A stretch of 64,000 nt of DNA from Vombatus ursinus (lineage: Eukaryota > Chordata > Mammalia > Diprotodontia > Vombatidae), in the NCBI RefSeq assembly GCF_900497805.2, contig NW_020945064.1, positions 2,567,807 through 2,631,806 of the forward strand, written 5' to 3'. The translations under genes and the position numbers were made by a program. Numbering within the stretch: position 1 is the stretch's first letter; every line of letters begins with the position of its first letter. Shown here in pieces: positions 10,880 through 22,640 of the stretch. The notes beneath the pieces are model-generated. The model saw only the letters and a list, made by a program, of their open reading frames with translations, was not told where the DNA came from and did not search any database.

Positions 10880-12760
10880 TTCAGCTACGCAGTTAGGGAA
10901 ATTATAAAGTGACTCACATCAAGTATTCCATGTTTGTGTTTCTGCCACAGTTAAGTGACTATTATTTGTGTTACAAGTTTAGGCTAATATCCCTCCTGGA
11001 GGAAAAGGTAAAGGACCTAGAAGAATGCTTCTCCACACACCAGATGTTATGGAGTATGAAGGGTTCCAAAAGAAGAGAGGAGTACAGCTTCAATAGAAGG
11101 GGAAAAGGCACTGAGAGAGTGGAGAAACATGGCCCTTGTCAGAGTAATAGAGGATGGAAGAGTGTTACATGGAGAAGAAAGGGAAGCAAAGGGAGCTTAA
11201 AAACTACTCTGAGGCTCTTCCTAAAAAGCAGAGAATTAGAGGCTCTGAAGAAGATGAAGCTTCAAGAATGATATGGTAAAACTAAGAGAACTTTTAGGTG
11301 AAAGGTCATCCAGTAAGGGTCAGAGGAAGAAGAGAAGAGTAGTAATAGCTGGCGGTTTCCTGCTCACGCAGACTGAGGCAACTATTTGTCAACCCAATAA
11401 CAATAATCTGTTGTCTTCCTGAGACATCTATCCAAGACTTAATAGAACCTCTCGTGACTTATTAAAATGAATGAGAACTACCCTCTTCTAGTGATTTACA
11501 TGGGCACAAATGACACTTCCAAAAAGAACTTTAAAACTTCGCTAATGATTACAAAGTCTTAGGAAGTAAAACTAAATTCTGTTTCTGTTTGCAGAGGAGA
11601 ATGCCCTTTACACTGGAAATGACAGAATATAAATGACTAACAGGGAGTTAACAGCCAAGATATGTAAGGAGCTTATAAAGGAGTCCCTAGCTACCCATGA
11701 ATTAATGTCACTTGATCAGTTCAGTTATCAGTGATATTTGAAAGATCATGGAAAACAGGAGAGGCATAAAAAACTTGAGAAGGGCAAATATTGTCCCAAT
11801 TTAAAAAAAAAGAAGAAGAAAGAGAATAGAGTCTGCAATGGTAAAATTCTATAATGGATCATTACAGAGATAATTGGGAAAAAATCTAGAAAGGGAGGTA
11901 GTGATTGCAAAGAGCCAGTTTTTTCTTCAGTGAGAAGAGGTCATGCCAGATTTACTTCATTTTCTTTCTTGACAGGATTACTGAATTAGCAGATGAGAGG
12001 TATACTATAGTTTATCCCAAATTTTGCAAAGCTTTTCTCATCTTATTTTTGTGGTGAGGATGGAAAGGTATGGATTAGATCACTATTGACTGGATTCAGA
12101 ACTAGATGGATGGCTGAGCTATGAGGTAGAAGGCCTCCGGTAGAACATACCAAGGTCATGTATTTGACCCTTTTCAGCACTTTTTACTGCTGCTTTCATT
12201 AAAGGAATACATATTATGCTTGTCAGATTTACAGATTACATAAAGTTGAGAATGATAGCTAACACAATGGATGATAATGTCACAATTCAAAAGTCTCTTC
12301 TCAGGCTGGATTATTGAGTTGAATCTAATGAGATGAAACTTTATTGGGATAAATGTAAAGTCTCACAGTTGGGTCCAAAAATTCAACTTGGCAAGTCTAA
12401 GATAGGTGAGAGAATGAGGGCATGATAGCTGCCTTCAAATATTTGTGGAGGGGAAACTCGATTTGGTCTGCTAGGACCCAAAGGGCTGAACTATGAGCAA
12501 TTGGTTGAAGTTGCAAGGAGGCGAATTTAGGTGGATATAAGGAAAAACTTCTTACCAATTAGAGTTGCTCAAAAGTGGAATGTTGGGAGGTATTGCCTGT
12601 AGAGATGGTGGCTTCTTTCTCCTTGGAAGTCCTCAAGCAAAGGCTAAAGGACCACTTGTTAGGTATGGTATGATGCGAAATCCTTTTGCATATATGTTGG
12701 ACTGAATGCCTACTGAAGTACCTTCCAGGTCTTAAAATTTCTGATCCTGTGAGTGCTGAC
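10880..12760 (+). mobile_element. L3/CR1 LINE with ORF1 esterase-like segment
   Basis: The 3' part (11940-12760) follows CR1/L3 ORF2 and its 3' end: 'gccagatttacttcattttc', 'atagctaacacaatggatga', 'aaaaacttcttaccaattag', 'ttggaagtcctcaagcaaag', then a 'ttggactgaatgcctactga' tail. Upstream, about 10980-11260 encodes a charged segment like CR1 ORF1. 11335-11520 reads 'VIAGGFLLTQTEATICQPN' followed, in another frame, by 'HMGTNDTS', matching the ORF1 esterase domain (normally VVVGDSLLRGTE ... HVGTND). The GDS serine block is GGF here. Both frames are broken, and much of ORF2 between 11580 and 11940 is missing or unrecognisable. Confidence 0.75.
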
Positions 12761-12789
12761 ACCGATAGAGAGAAAATAGGGAAGAGACA

Positions 12790-12866
12790 ATAATTAGGAC
12801 AAAGGAATAGCCAAAGTAATAATAATAGTAGTAGTAGTAATAGTAACAATAATAATAATAATTTTC
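12790..12866. repeat. (ATA/AGT)n simple repeat
   Basis: It has trinucleotide runs of 'taataa', 'tagtagtagtag' and 'aataataataat'. Such runs often arise from the tail of a reversed MIR, and one follows directly. Confidence 0.9.
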
Positions 12867-12879
12867 CTATATAATAAAT

Positions 12880-13080
12880 AACAACAATATCTTTTATAGA
12901 GTACTTTAAGGTTTGCAAAGAGCTTTACAAATATTATTTCATTTTATCCTCATGACAACTCTGAAAGGTATTATTTTCTTCATTTCACAAATAAAGAAAC
13001 TGAGGCAGAGAAAGGGGAAGTGACCTGCCCAGAGTCACACAACTAGGAAGTGTTTGAGGCTGGACTCGAATATCCACGAA
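12880..13080 (-). mobile_element. MIR SINE
   Basis: Read on the plus strand: 'aggtttgcaaagagctttac', 'ttatcctcatgacaactctg', 'aaagaaactgaggcagagaa', 'gtgacctgcccagagtcaca'. This is the reverse complement of MIR. Confidence 0.9.
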
Positions 13081-13384
13081 AGAGATCAATGTAGATGAGA
13101 ACTGAATAAAGGTCATTGGATTTAGCAATCAAGAAATTGTTTGACTTTGAAGAAAGAAATTTCAGTAGAGAAATAGGGTGGGAAGCCAGATTGTAAGGGT
13201 TTGAGAAGTGCCTTGGTGGTTAAGAAGCCAAGGGAGCTAGAGTAGACAACTCTTTCTGGAAGCCTGGCAATAAAATGGGGGAATGTTAAATGAATGCTTG
13301 AAGAATAGTAAGGCCAAATAAAGTGATTTTTTTTAAAATTTCATTTGTTTTGTTTTAAGATTGAGGAAAACTAGATAATGTTTG
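13081..13384. other. Unassigned sequence
   Basis: Part of it ('gaagccagattgtaagggtt') may be reversed L2. It ends in an AT-rich stretch. No gene is seen. Confidence 0.4.
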
Positions 13385-13590
13385 TAAGCAATCACAGATT
13401 TTAGGACTGGAAGGAACCTTGGTGGTTATCTAGACCAATCCTCTCATTTCATAGACACAAAAACTGAGGTTTAGAAAAGTAAAGCGATTTACCCAAGTAC
13501 ACACAACTTGTAAGTGACAACGGAGATTTAAACCCAAATCTTCTGAGTTCAAATCCAGCATTCTTTCTACCAGACCAGTGGTCTCTAAAG
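13385..13590 (-). mobile_element. MIR3 SINE (L3-tailed MIR)
   Basis: The reversed L3 tail comes first ('gattttaggactggaaggaa'), then the reversed core ('aaaactgaggtttagaaaag', 'aatcttctgagttcaaatcc'). Confidence 0.82.
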
Positions 13591-13970
13591 GTGAGGATAC
13601 ATATCCCAGCCACTGTCAAATCTTGGTGATTCTACTTCCACCACATCTCTTTCCCTTCTGTAAGTTTACTGTACGTGGCCACTCATGATTTTATGCCCTT
13701 ATCACCAATCATTAAAATGGCCCCCTAATTGGTCTGCTTGACTCAGGTCTTTCCTGACTCCAATCCATTCTCCATTCAATCATTAAAGTCAAAAGTGATT
13801 TTCCTAAAGCACAGGTGTGACCATGTCACCTTCCTACTCTTACTAAGTTCCCATGGCTTTCTATTGACTATAGGATCAAATATAAATCCCTTTGTTATGT
13901 AAAGTCCTTCTTGCATTCTACAGTCCAGCCAAATTGGCTGCCTTGTTGTTTCTCACATTCACCCCAAAAC
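13591..13970 (+). mobile_element. L2 LINE fragment
   Basis: It matches the ORF2 C-terminal part: 'ggccccctaattggtctgct', 'ccaatccattctccattcaa', 'gtgaccatgtcaccttccta', 'ttctacagtccagccaaatt'. Confidence 0.82.
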
Positions 13971-14439
13971 ATAATAAGTATATCCAAACCTGAATAGGAA
14001 ATCAAGGTAGGATACCAGACATTCAGCAGATCCACAAAGAGAAAGAGGAATGGATTTAGACTGAAAACTTTCTGCCAAGTTGAAATCAGAGACAATTCAC
14101 TTCTACTTGTTCTTTTTGCATTGTGTATGATGAATATCTACACACAGAGAACCATGATTCCTGCTGTTTTGTTCAATGACTGGTATGATCCGTTATTTGA
14201 TTGTTGTATTGTGTAGCTTTCAATAAAAAAGTATCCAAAAAGAAAGAGAGAGACAGAAAGAGAGAAAGAGAGAGAAATCTACCTGGTTAGCTAGCTCCAT
14301 TGATCAAATTAATTGAATAATTAATATTAATAGTTATTATTTACAAATCTGTTCCACCTCCTGATTATACATAGATATTTTGGGGAAAATAATGAAACAT
14401 AGTCATATTGGCTTCACTCATTATTACTATCGTAATGAA
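13971..14439. other. Unassigned sequence with an AATAAA and GA-rich run
   Basis: 14222-14228 holds an AATAAA followed by A-rich sequence, and 14243-14277 is a GA-rich run. It could be the 3' end of an old retrocopy, but no parent transcript is recognised. Confidence 0.35.
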
Positions 14440-14770
14440 AAATAATAATGTAGTTAATATTTCAATAGCCCTTTAAGGTTTGCAAAGTGCCTTGAAAATA
14501 TTATTACATTTTATCCTCACAGAAACCTGGGAGATAGGTGCTATTAATCAATCAATAAACATTTATTAATCACTTGCTATGTACCAGGCACTGTGCTAAA
14601 CACTGGAATTATTATCTATTATTATATTCATTTCACAGATAAAAAAACTGAGGCATGTGAAATAAAATGACTTGTCCAGTGTCATATAGTTAGTAGGTGT
14701 CAGGTGAAATTAGAACTTCGTTCTTCCAGATGCCAGGTCTAGTATTCTCTCTATTGATCTACCTAACTAC
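14440..14770 (-). mobile_element. MIR SINE split by an L2 3' end
   Basis: MIR reversed runs from 'cctttaaggtttgcaaagtg' to 'ttctctctattgatctacct'. At about 14546-14607 it is interrupted by a short reversed L2 3' end ('cacttgctatgtaccaggca'). The MIR is therefore the older of the two. Confidence 0.8.
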
Positions 14771-16284
14771 TCTAAAATAATTTTTAAAATTAATAATAAA
14801 ATTTTAGTGAAAGCAAAAAAGGGCTTTGACTCATTAGTTAATAGAATGTTTAAATGTAAAATTCTTCTTGCATCTATGTCATCAGTTTAAATTTCTACTT
14901 TATAATAGAAATACTTTATTAGAACAGTAATACCTGTGTATGACAAAAATAAATATACATATATGAGAGGGACACACTCAGTGTTTTTTCTGATAGAAGA
15001 GCACAATCACGTTCACTTCCCTAGATCATGCTGCATTCACAATTTAGGTTGAGAAATACCAATTTAGATTTTCATATTCACACAGGGTTGGCCATTCCTA
15101 AGCTATTCAAGTCATGGAAAATTATTGTATGTTTCAAATCCTCCAGAAAAAGAGAAGTTTACATAATTTTTCTCAGAATTCTATTGTAATATTTTAAATC
15201 TATGAAGAAATTGTTTATCTAATTTAATTTTTCACACTGTGCCCTGAGCTCAGTTCTTCTTACCACCTTTCTCTTTAGAAATAGAGTGCTTGGCTTGAAG
15301 GGAGGGGAAAAAAATCTCTATCTATCAGGGAGGTGGCTTGAGCTCTTGCTCAAACTTTGTTAGCTTAATAGTTAAATGAATTTTTAAAATTCGGGACACT
15401 AACAAACAAGTCTTGCATGCCACTAGCATTTGGACTAACAAAATCTAATGCAAAAATTCTTTGCTTTTGGTCACCCTAATTCACATACAAGCCACCCTTG
15501 AAAATAAGGAAGCTTCCAACACATCCTGACCTAGACCTTATTGAAAGTGGGCTCAATGGAGCAGGCTCTGCTCAATCAAACTTTAAAGTCTTTGAAGACC
15601 CTATGGCAAGAGAAAATAACATAAGAACATTGGCCTGATATTGTTCAAACTAAGAAAGCTCATGTAGATTATTCACCTGAATGAACCCATGAAGCCCCAG
15701 GTCTGTCATGGAAATGCACTGATAATGGAGAGAAAATTTAATTCACTACTTCGCTGCTCACCTGACACCTGGCTTACTTGGCCGTCCTAACAGTCTATCA
15801 ATTGCCATTGACTTAACTTGCTTAATTCTAAGGCATATCTTGAAATAGACCCTTCGTTGGTTTTCATTTTCATTGACTTCAATAGAAAAGTCTACTTTGA
15901 AATGTGGCATAGAATTGAACAACTTAAAAAAAGATTAGTGGGGTGCTGGGAATCAAGCCTTCCTCCTCCCTTCAACCTTGAACACTCTGGTGAACACCTT
16001 TGAAATAACAAAGCCATTGCCTCCTTTTCCTGCCAATTATTACAAGCAATGTAGTTCAATGACTTCTAATATAGTCTATGTTTTGATAAAACATCGATAC
16101 TCTTTGCTTTATGTTGAGATGTACATGATTGCAAAGTATCTCACCACCAACCATGTCCTCTCCTCGTGTTGTCTTGAGCTGCATTTAGACCCTGACCAAA
16201 TGAAACTGTGATCTGCATTACTTACCACTCTGCATTCCAGCCAAATTGAACTATACCAAGGTTGGTATTCTTCCAAACTTTTAA
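14771..16284. other. Unassigned, mostly unique sequence
   Basis: No gene is recognised. The AT-rich part at 14780-14960 includes several AATAAA words. 16215-16262 resembles L2 ('ctgcattccagccaaattga'). Open frames at 15818-16003 and 15978-16211 carry no known motif. Confidence 0.5.
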
Positions 16285-16500
16285 GCAGCTAGATGCAGTG
16301 CATGGAGTACTAGACTTAGGAAGACCTGAATTCAAATCCTGCCTCAGATATTGACCAGTTGTGTATGACCCTGGGCAAGTCACATGGGTTCTTTAAGCCT
16401 CAATTTTCTCATTTGTAAAATCATTATCATGATAGCACTTACAGAGTAGTGGCAAGTATTAAATTAGATAATATATAGAACTCTAATTCTGAAGTGCCAT
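16285..16500 (+). mobile_element. CORE-SINE with L2-like tail
   Basis: The head is 'agcagctagatgcagtgcat', the core 'gtatgaccctgggcaagtca', and the tail is diverged ('taaattagataatatataga'). Confidence 0.8.
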
Positions 16501-16739
16501 TTCTTATGAGAAGCTTTCCTTGATCTTTTAAGTGACCAAGATAATCAAAGGGGGGAAGAAAATGCAATTATAGCCAAGAGAGGAGAGAAAGAATAAAGGG
16601 AGTTGGAATTAGATTGGGTATAACGAAAGAACAATGATCTAAATCAGTATCTAGGATTTAGGAAGAGTACAATCTGAAATGAAGCCAAGAGCACAAGGAG
16701 GAACAAGGTCACAGTCTGAATAGAGTTAAGATTCCATGA

Positions 16740-16960
16740 TTTCCCATAGTCAGTCAGTCAACAATCACTTATTAAGTGTCTACATGTGCCAAGCAGTGTG
16801 CTAAGTGCTAGAGATACAAAGAACAGCAAAAAACATTCCCTGATCTCAAAGAGCTTAGGGTCTAATGTGATAAACAGTGCAGTATAGAGCAAAGGATAAA
16901 TGAGCATCAGAGAGGAAAACATCCCAGCCACCGAGAGATGCGAAATAGAATGCTTAGGGA
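16740..16960 (-). mobile_element. L2 3' end
   Basis: It has 'cacttattaagtgtctacat', 'gctagagatacaaagaacag' and 'aaagagcttagggtctaatg', the reversed L2 3' end. Confidence 0.78.
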
Positions 16961-17420
16961 GGGAAAAAAATGACCAGAAGAATTAATACCTCAGCACCAT
17001 CTGTTGATGGTGAACCTTAACCAAGAATCAAACTCTCTAAAATTTAGAATGGGCCAAACAGCAAGCGATAATTTCATGAGAGCAACAAGAAATATTAAAA
17101 AGAAAATAAGAAAAATACAGCAAGCAGGCAGAAATACACAAATCAGATACCAAAGAATTCCAGTTTTAAAAAATTGGAATATGTAGCAAATATGAGAAAA
17201 GGAGGTAAAAGGTGGAAACACAATATGCCAAAAGAAAAATGCCTAGACCAAAGAATAAGTTAACTTACAAAAATTGAGCTTACACATAAGGGAGTCTGGG
17301 GGGAGAGAAGAGTGGAAATTGGATCTTTAATTGAATCAATAATTTCCAACATTCCTGATTATAGAATCAGAGCTGAACAGAATCTCTCAAATGCAAATGG
17401 AGGAAACAAGAGGAACCTAG
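16961..17420 (+). mobile_element. HAL1/L1 ORF1 fragment
   Basis: It contains a lysine-rich stretch and 'gcaagcaggcagaaatacac', like the end of the ORF1 RNA-binding part. 'ttaacttacaaaaattgagc' and 'agagctgaacagaatctctc' follow, which match the ORF1 C-terminus seen at 900-1200. The frames are broken. Confidence 0.55.
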
Positions 17421-17429
17421 AAAAAGGTG

Positions 17430-17572
17430 AATGGAGGAGAGAGAGAAGGAGAAGAAAAGGGAGAGAGAAAAAAGGAGAGAGGGATAGAGACACAGAGAGA
17501 GAGAGAGAGGGAGGGAAGGGGAGAGGGATAGAGAGAGACAGACACAGAAAAAGAGAGAGAGAGAGAAGCATC
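17430..17572. repeat. GA-rich low-complexity tract
   Basis: An imperfect (GA)n/(GGGA)n purine tract. Open frames on both strands here (17312-17581 and 17359-17631) are products of the repeat. Confidence 0.95.
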
Positions 17573-17699
17573 ATGTTGTGAAGAAGTAAAAAACAGATCA
17601 TGACCATTTGTACGAAAAGATTGAATACCAATTAATTACATTCTGAGTTTGTGTTGATACATACTTGTGAATCGTGTTTTAAGCATTTCTTCTGTGGTG

Positions 17700-17965
17700 G
17701 AGGAAGATGGTGGCTCAATGGATAGAGCACTGTGCCTGGAGTTAGGAAAGTCTGTATTCAAATCAACCTCAGACATCTACCAGCTGTGTGACTCTGGGCA
17801 AGTCATTTAACCTATTTTTGCCTCTGTTTCCTAAACTGTTAAATGAGTTTAATAACACCTCTCTATTCAGGGTTGTTGTAAGGATCAAATGAGATAGTAT
17901 TTGTGAAAGCACTTAGCACAACACCTGGCATAAATGCTTATTCCCTTCCTTCTTCTTCCTATACC
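17700..17965 (+). mobile_element. CORE-SINE with L2-like tail
   Basis: It is near full length: head 'gatggtggctcaatggatag', core 'gtgactctgggcaagtcatt', tail 'aggatcaaatgagatagtat' and 'acctggcataaatgcttatt'. Confidence 0.9.
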
Positions 17966-18049
17966 TGATGCCTTCTACTTTGTACATTTGGTAGTCTTTC
18001 CAATAGAGATCTTGCTAATCCCTTTTGAGGAGATCCTAGACACGAGCCA

Positions 18050-18545
18050 AACCTAAGCATTATTTAAAGATGTGTAGATGTCATCAAACTGGGAAAGATA
18101 GCTAAAACAACTGAGTGACAGAGTCAGGATCTAAAAATATCTTGACAGTCTAAAAGATGGAGCTAAATATGTTAAGAAGAAATTCAATAAGGATAAAGAA
18201 AGAGTCATATTTGAATACAAAAATCAACATCAGAAAAATAAGACAGGGAAGATGTGATTAGACAGCAGTTGTTAAAAAAAAAAAAAGATCAGACAGTGTT
18301 TGTAGACTGCAAGCTACACTAGCTTGCATTCATAGATTTAAAGCTGGAAGGTACCTTAGTGGACAGCTAGGGGTCAATGTGACATTGGGCTGCATTGAAA
18401 GGCCTTGTTTCCAAAACAATAAAAGCAACAGTCCCTAGTCAGATCACATGTGGTGTATTGAGTTATGGGATTGGGCAAGATGGCAATGGAAGTCTCTTCC
18501 AACGCTAGATGATAAAGAAAACTAAGAGCTATTCTTTAAGAAGAC
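18050..18545 (+). mobile_element. L3/CR1 LINE fragment
   Basis: It matches CR1/L3 ORF2: 'gatagctaaaacaactgagt', 'aatatcttgacagtctaaaa' and 'gatcacatgtggtgtattga'. An L3/MIR3-type tail piece ('gatttaaagctggaaggtac') lies at about 18331-18360. Confidence 0.7.
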
Positions 18546-18609
18546 AAAGCCCAATTCCTAATTTGATTAGGGGAGAACAAAAATGCTAATCTTTAATTGA
18601 AAAGTGGGA

Positions 18610-18759
18610 ATTCAAAACAAATGACAAGGAATAAAAGAATTTTCATTAATGTTGTATTTGTGTGCAACAAAACTAAAAACTTAAATTCAAAACAAATAAC
18701 AAGAAATAAAAGAATTTTTATAAATATTGTATTTGTGTGAAACAAAATTAAAAACTTAA
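18610..18759. repeat. 75-bp tandem duplication
   Basis: Two adjoining 75-bp units start with 'attcaaaacaaatgacaagg' (18610) and 'attcaaaacaaataacaaga' (18685). They share 'ataaaagaattttcattaat'-like and 'gttgtatttgtgtgcaacaa'-like segments with a handful of differences. It lies between L3 and L1 sequence. Confidence 0.9.
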
Positions 18760-18879
18760 AATAGATGAATGAATTCTTAAAAGGTATATATATGTACATA
18801 TATACATATATAACATCTTGATTCACTGGACAAGATATTAGAGTATCTAAATAAACCAGTCTCAGAAACATAAGTTGAA

Positions 18880-21600
18880 CAAACCATTAAAGAACTCTCA
18901 GAGGAAAAGAAATAGCCCCAGACTTAAATGAATAGATAAGCAAATTATAACAACCATTAAAAAAAAAGTTAGCCTCTATATTGCATATATATAATTATAT
19001 TACTATGTTACTTATATGTATTAAATTATATTATTTCTATTACTGTATTACATATATATAATTATATATTTACAAAAATATAAATTGAAGGTACCCAAAC
19101 CAGGGAGAGATAAGGCAAAGAAAGAAAGCTATCATAAACAATATCACTAACGAACTGCAAGGCAAAAATATTGAATAAAGTATTAACAAAGAAACAATAG
19201 AAGTATATCCAAAAAATTAATCACCATGTCTGTATTAGATTTATATCAGGAATTTAGTTAGGTTGAAAATTAGGAAAATTATAAACATAACAGGTCACAT
19301 TAATTAAAAAATTTTAATTGTATGATTATATCAATTGATGTTGAATTGTTTTCAATAGAATGAAACATTCATGTTTAAAAGACAAAAAAGAATAAATTAA
19401 TCTTTCTTTAGTATGATGTGCAGAAACTATTTAAAAACAAGAGCTAGCATTATTTTCGAGAGAAAAAACACCAAAAACTTTTCCAATAGAATGTTTTGCT
19501 TTTAGAAAAGCTAGCTAAACCAATAATACAAGAAAAACAGAATTAATAAGTATAGGTAAAAGGGAGCCAAAATAATCTATATTTGAAGGTGATATGATGA
19601 TTTACTTTTTAAAGCCCCCAAATTCCCAGAGAATCCTAATTTAAAAAACAAAACAATAATTTCAGCAATGTAACAGGTTATGAAATAAAACTACAAAGTC
19701 ATCAGCTTTTTTTATTACTAACAATATCCAGAAAGAATATGTAGAAAAAAAAATAAGTTCCATTCAAAATAATTTAAAAATCTGGAAATTAACCTATCAA
19801 GACACAATCAAGATTTATAGGAATACTGCCAGAAAGCATGTTTTGTAGAGCTAAGGGAAGGCTTAAATAATTGGAACGATAGTCACTATTCATGGTCAGA
19901 CCATGTCAATATAATACAAATTATGAGATTCCCTTCTTTACAGTTTAAGTGTTATACCAATCAAATTACTAAGGCATTACTTTATAAAACTAAATACATT
20001 AATAACAAAATTCATTTAGAGGAGCAAAAGGCCAAGAATTTCACAAAAAATAATGGGGGGAAAGTGGGAATCAAAGGAGAATAACATTATGAGATCTATA
20101 TTAGCTTTATAATAGCTATATTATAAAGAAGTAATCATCAAAATTATTTTATATTGGTTAAAAAAAATTTATAGGTAAGCAAGACCCAAAAGCAATTGAA
20201 CATAGTTACCTTGTATTTGATGAATTCAAGAACAAAAACCATTGAAATTAGAACTACATATTTCACAAGGACTTCAGGATGAAAAAGAAAGCATTCTGGT
20301 AGAAACAGTTTTATAGCAATGCCTTATATATCATATGCAAGAACTTAAAAATGGATAAATAACCATATATGAAAATTTACATGTTAAAAATTAGAGGATA
20401 ATGGAAAGAACCACCTTTTAAAATTTTATTTGGTGTAAGAATTCTTTACCTAATGAATGATAAAAGTCATTATAGAAGTAAAAATAGACAATTTTTATTA
20501 CATGAGATTAAAAGATTGTTTCCATGGACAAAATCAATGAAGCAAGAATAAGAAAAACAAACTTCTGATTGGTTAAAAAAAAATCCTTGCAGCAAATGGC
20601 TTTAATAAAGATCTAATGTCCAACATACAGGGAGAATTTCCATAAGCATATAGGAACAAAAGTCATTCCTCAAAGAATTTGAAAAAAAGAGTCATAAAAA
20701 GAAGAAATATAAACTATCAACAACTACCTGAAAGGATGTCCAAATATTTTAATAAGAGAAATATAGATTAAAACAACTAAGATTTTATTCTCAAACCAAT
20801 CAGATTGGTAAAGATGACCAAAGACAAAAATAGCAAATATTAGATGGAATATTAGTACATAGGCACATTAATGCATTGCTCAAAATTATAGAGCTACGAT
20901 TTGATCTAAACAGCCTGGAAAATAATTTGGGATTACTTTTTTTTTTAAGTTACACACATACATATATACATACATATACATGTGTGTACATAATCTCTGG
21001 CACAGAAATACCACTAATAGGCCAAAAAAGGGGTGGGAGAATCCCTTATATACAAAAATATTTTATAGTGGCAGTTTTATGATAGTAAAGAAGTAAAATC
21101 AAAGTGAATACCCATCAGCTGGGGAATGGCTGAACAAATTTTATCATATGCATGTAATAAAATACTTTTGTCTTACAAGAATCAATAAACTTGGGAACAT
21201 TTGTCAATCAGTCACGTAGCATTTATTAAAAGTATAGTATGTGTCAGGCATTGTGCTAAGTGCTGAAGATACAAAGAAGACAAAAAACAGTCCGTTCTCA
21301 ATGGGCTTAGACTCTAATGGGAGAAAGAGAATGCAAACAACTCCATACAAAGAGGACATGTACAGAATAAATTAGAGATGATGAATAAGGGAAAAGCACT
21401 AGCATTAAGAGGGGCTAGGAAAGTCTTCTTACAGAAGGTGGGACTTGTATGAATTAATACGGAATGAAGGAAGTAGAACTGGGAGAACAATCCTTTCAGA
21501 AAGAAGTTAGAAAGTTCTGAAAATGACGAGCACTCACTAACATTGCACACATACAAAACAAGAAAACGAGCATATCTTAACAAACAGGAAATGACTGATT
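18880..21600 (+). mobile_element. L1 LINE, ORF2 and 3' part, interrupted by L2
   Basis: It is an old L1. Recognisable ORF2 blocks include 'aaccagggagagataaggca', 'aatatcactaacgaactgca', 'tgattatatcaattgatgtt' (the F-A-D-D region lies just beyond), 'aataatttaaaaatctggaa' and 'cagctggggaatggctgaac'. The L1 resumes after an L2 insertion (21205-21450) with 'ttgtatgaattaatacggaa'. It is full of stops. Parts of the reverse transcriptase region near 19430-19500 appear deleted. Confidence 0.8.
21205..21450 (-). mobile_element. L2 3' end inside L1
   Basis: Reversed L2: 'gtatgtgtcaggcattgtgc', 'ctgaagatacaaagaagaca', 'ttcttacagaaggtgggact'. It splits the L1 end between 'cttgggaacatttg' and 'acttgtatgaatt', so it landed after the L1. 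Confidence 0.8.
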
Positions 21601-22640
21601 AACTGATGTGAGTCATTTTAGAATTAGTTACCTGGGTGAACATTAAAATTAGTACCACATAAGAAGAATGGGTAAAAAACTTACGGATGTTTAAATGATA
21701 GAAAACAGACACCAGAGTGAAGTAGCTAATCGAACCCAGAAACAAGCTAAGCTAGCAAATACTTGATCTCCTTGCCAAAAGTAGAGATGTGGTAGCCAAG
21801 AGAAACATCAGTATAGAATACAAGGTCATTTGTTAAACCTTAAAGAGAAAAATGCACTTTTTTGAGAATTTATCTCCCTATTGTATACCTAGCTTGAATT
21901 TAATAATCAGATGATCATTGAACCAAGTTATCGCTGTTGTATTTGTTATAAAATTTGGGAAAGCTGGCCCAGTCCTGGGCTGGAGGTTTCTTCACCTCCA
22001 TCCAGCAATTCAGTAACCTTATACTTTTTCCTTTTCTAAGTTAATGCATTTCTTCCTTTGGAAACTCTTTGCTCTTTTTCTCCTTTTTATCGCTTTGTAC
22101 TAATTAAGACCAGGCCCTGGCCACAGTTAGATTATCAATGACATTATGTACCTTGAGATACATTTACTGGTTACTAATTTTCACTGTAGTGAAAATGATT
22201 TGATTTAGAAGGAAAATAATAATGGTTTTATGATGAGGAAGAAAAGATAAGATAAAATGTTATTGTATTTATTAAAAGATTTTGAAATTTATTTCAGGAT
22301 CTTATACAATCTTAATATATGAACAAGAGTTTCCCTGTCAAAGGAAAGCCTTTAAGGTTGCATTTTGCTATGCCGAGTCATTTTGTTTTCCTCTACAATA
22401 GACAGAGCAGCATCTTGCATTCTATGCACCTTTCATCCAATAATGGTGAAGATGTGATCTGCTATAAAATAATAAAATAAAATAAAATAAAATTGCTTGC
22501 AAAAGCCTGATTGTTCCCTGCTCACACTTTCAGCAAGGATACTCTCAATACATGTATAAATCATTCTCATAAAGACTTTATAAAAATGAGAAGGTAGGTC
22601 AATATAGGTAAATGTGCAGCAATTTCAGTGATGCCATGTT
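21601..22640. other. Unassigned sequence with LTR-like features
   Basis: 21948-22135 has a TATAAAAT box, a GC-richer 'gctggcccagtcctgggctg' and a pyrimidine-rich stretch ending 'ggccctggccaca', which is the texture of an old LTR. No target duplication or second LTR was found. The rest is unassigned. Confidence 0.3.
22466..22492. repeat. (ATAAA)n simple repeat
   Basis: Five consecutive 'ataaa' units. Confidence 0.9.

Noticed and set aside
10909-11271. 120-codon open frame on the plus strand
   Set aside because: Not a host gene; it fits the remains of L3/CR1 ORF1 and is recorded with that element.
12559-12918. 119-codon open frame on the minus strand
   Set aside because: It is antisense to the L3 3' end and passes through a poly-leucine product of the ATA repeat.
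19873-19886. 'attggaacgatag' resembling U6 snRNA
   Set aside because: The surrounding sequence is L1 ORF2; the match does not extend.
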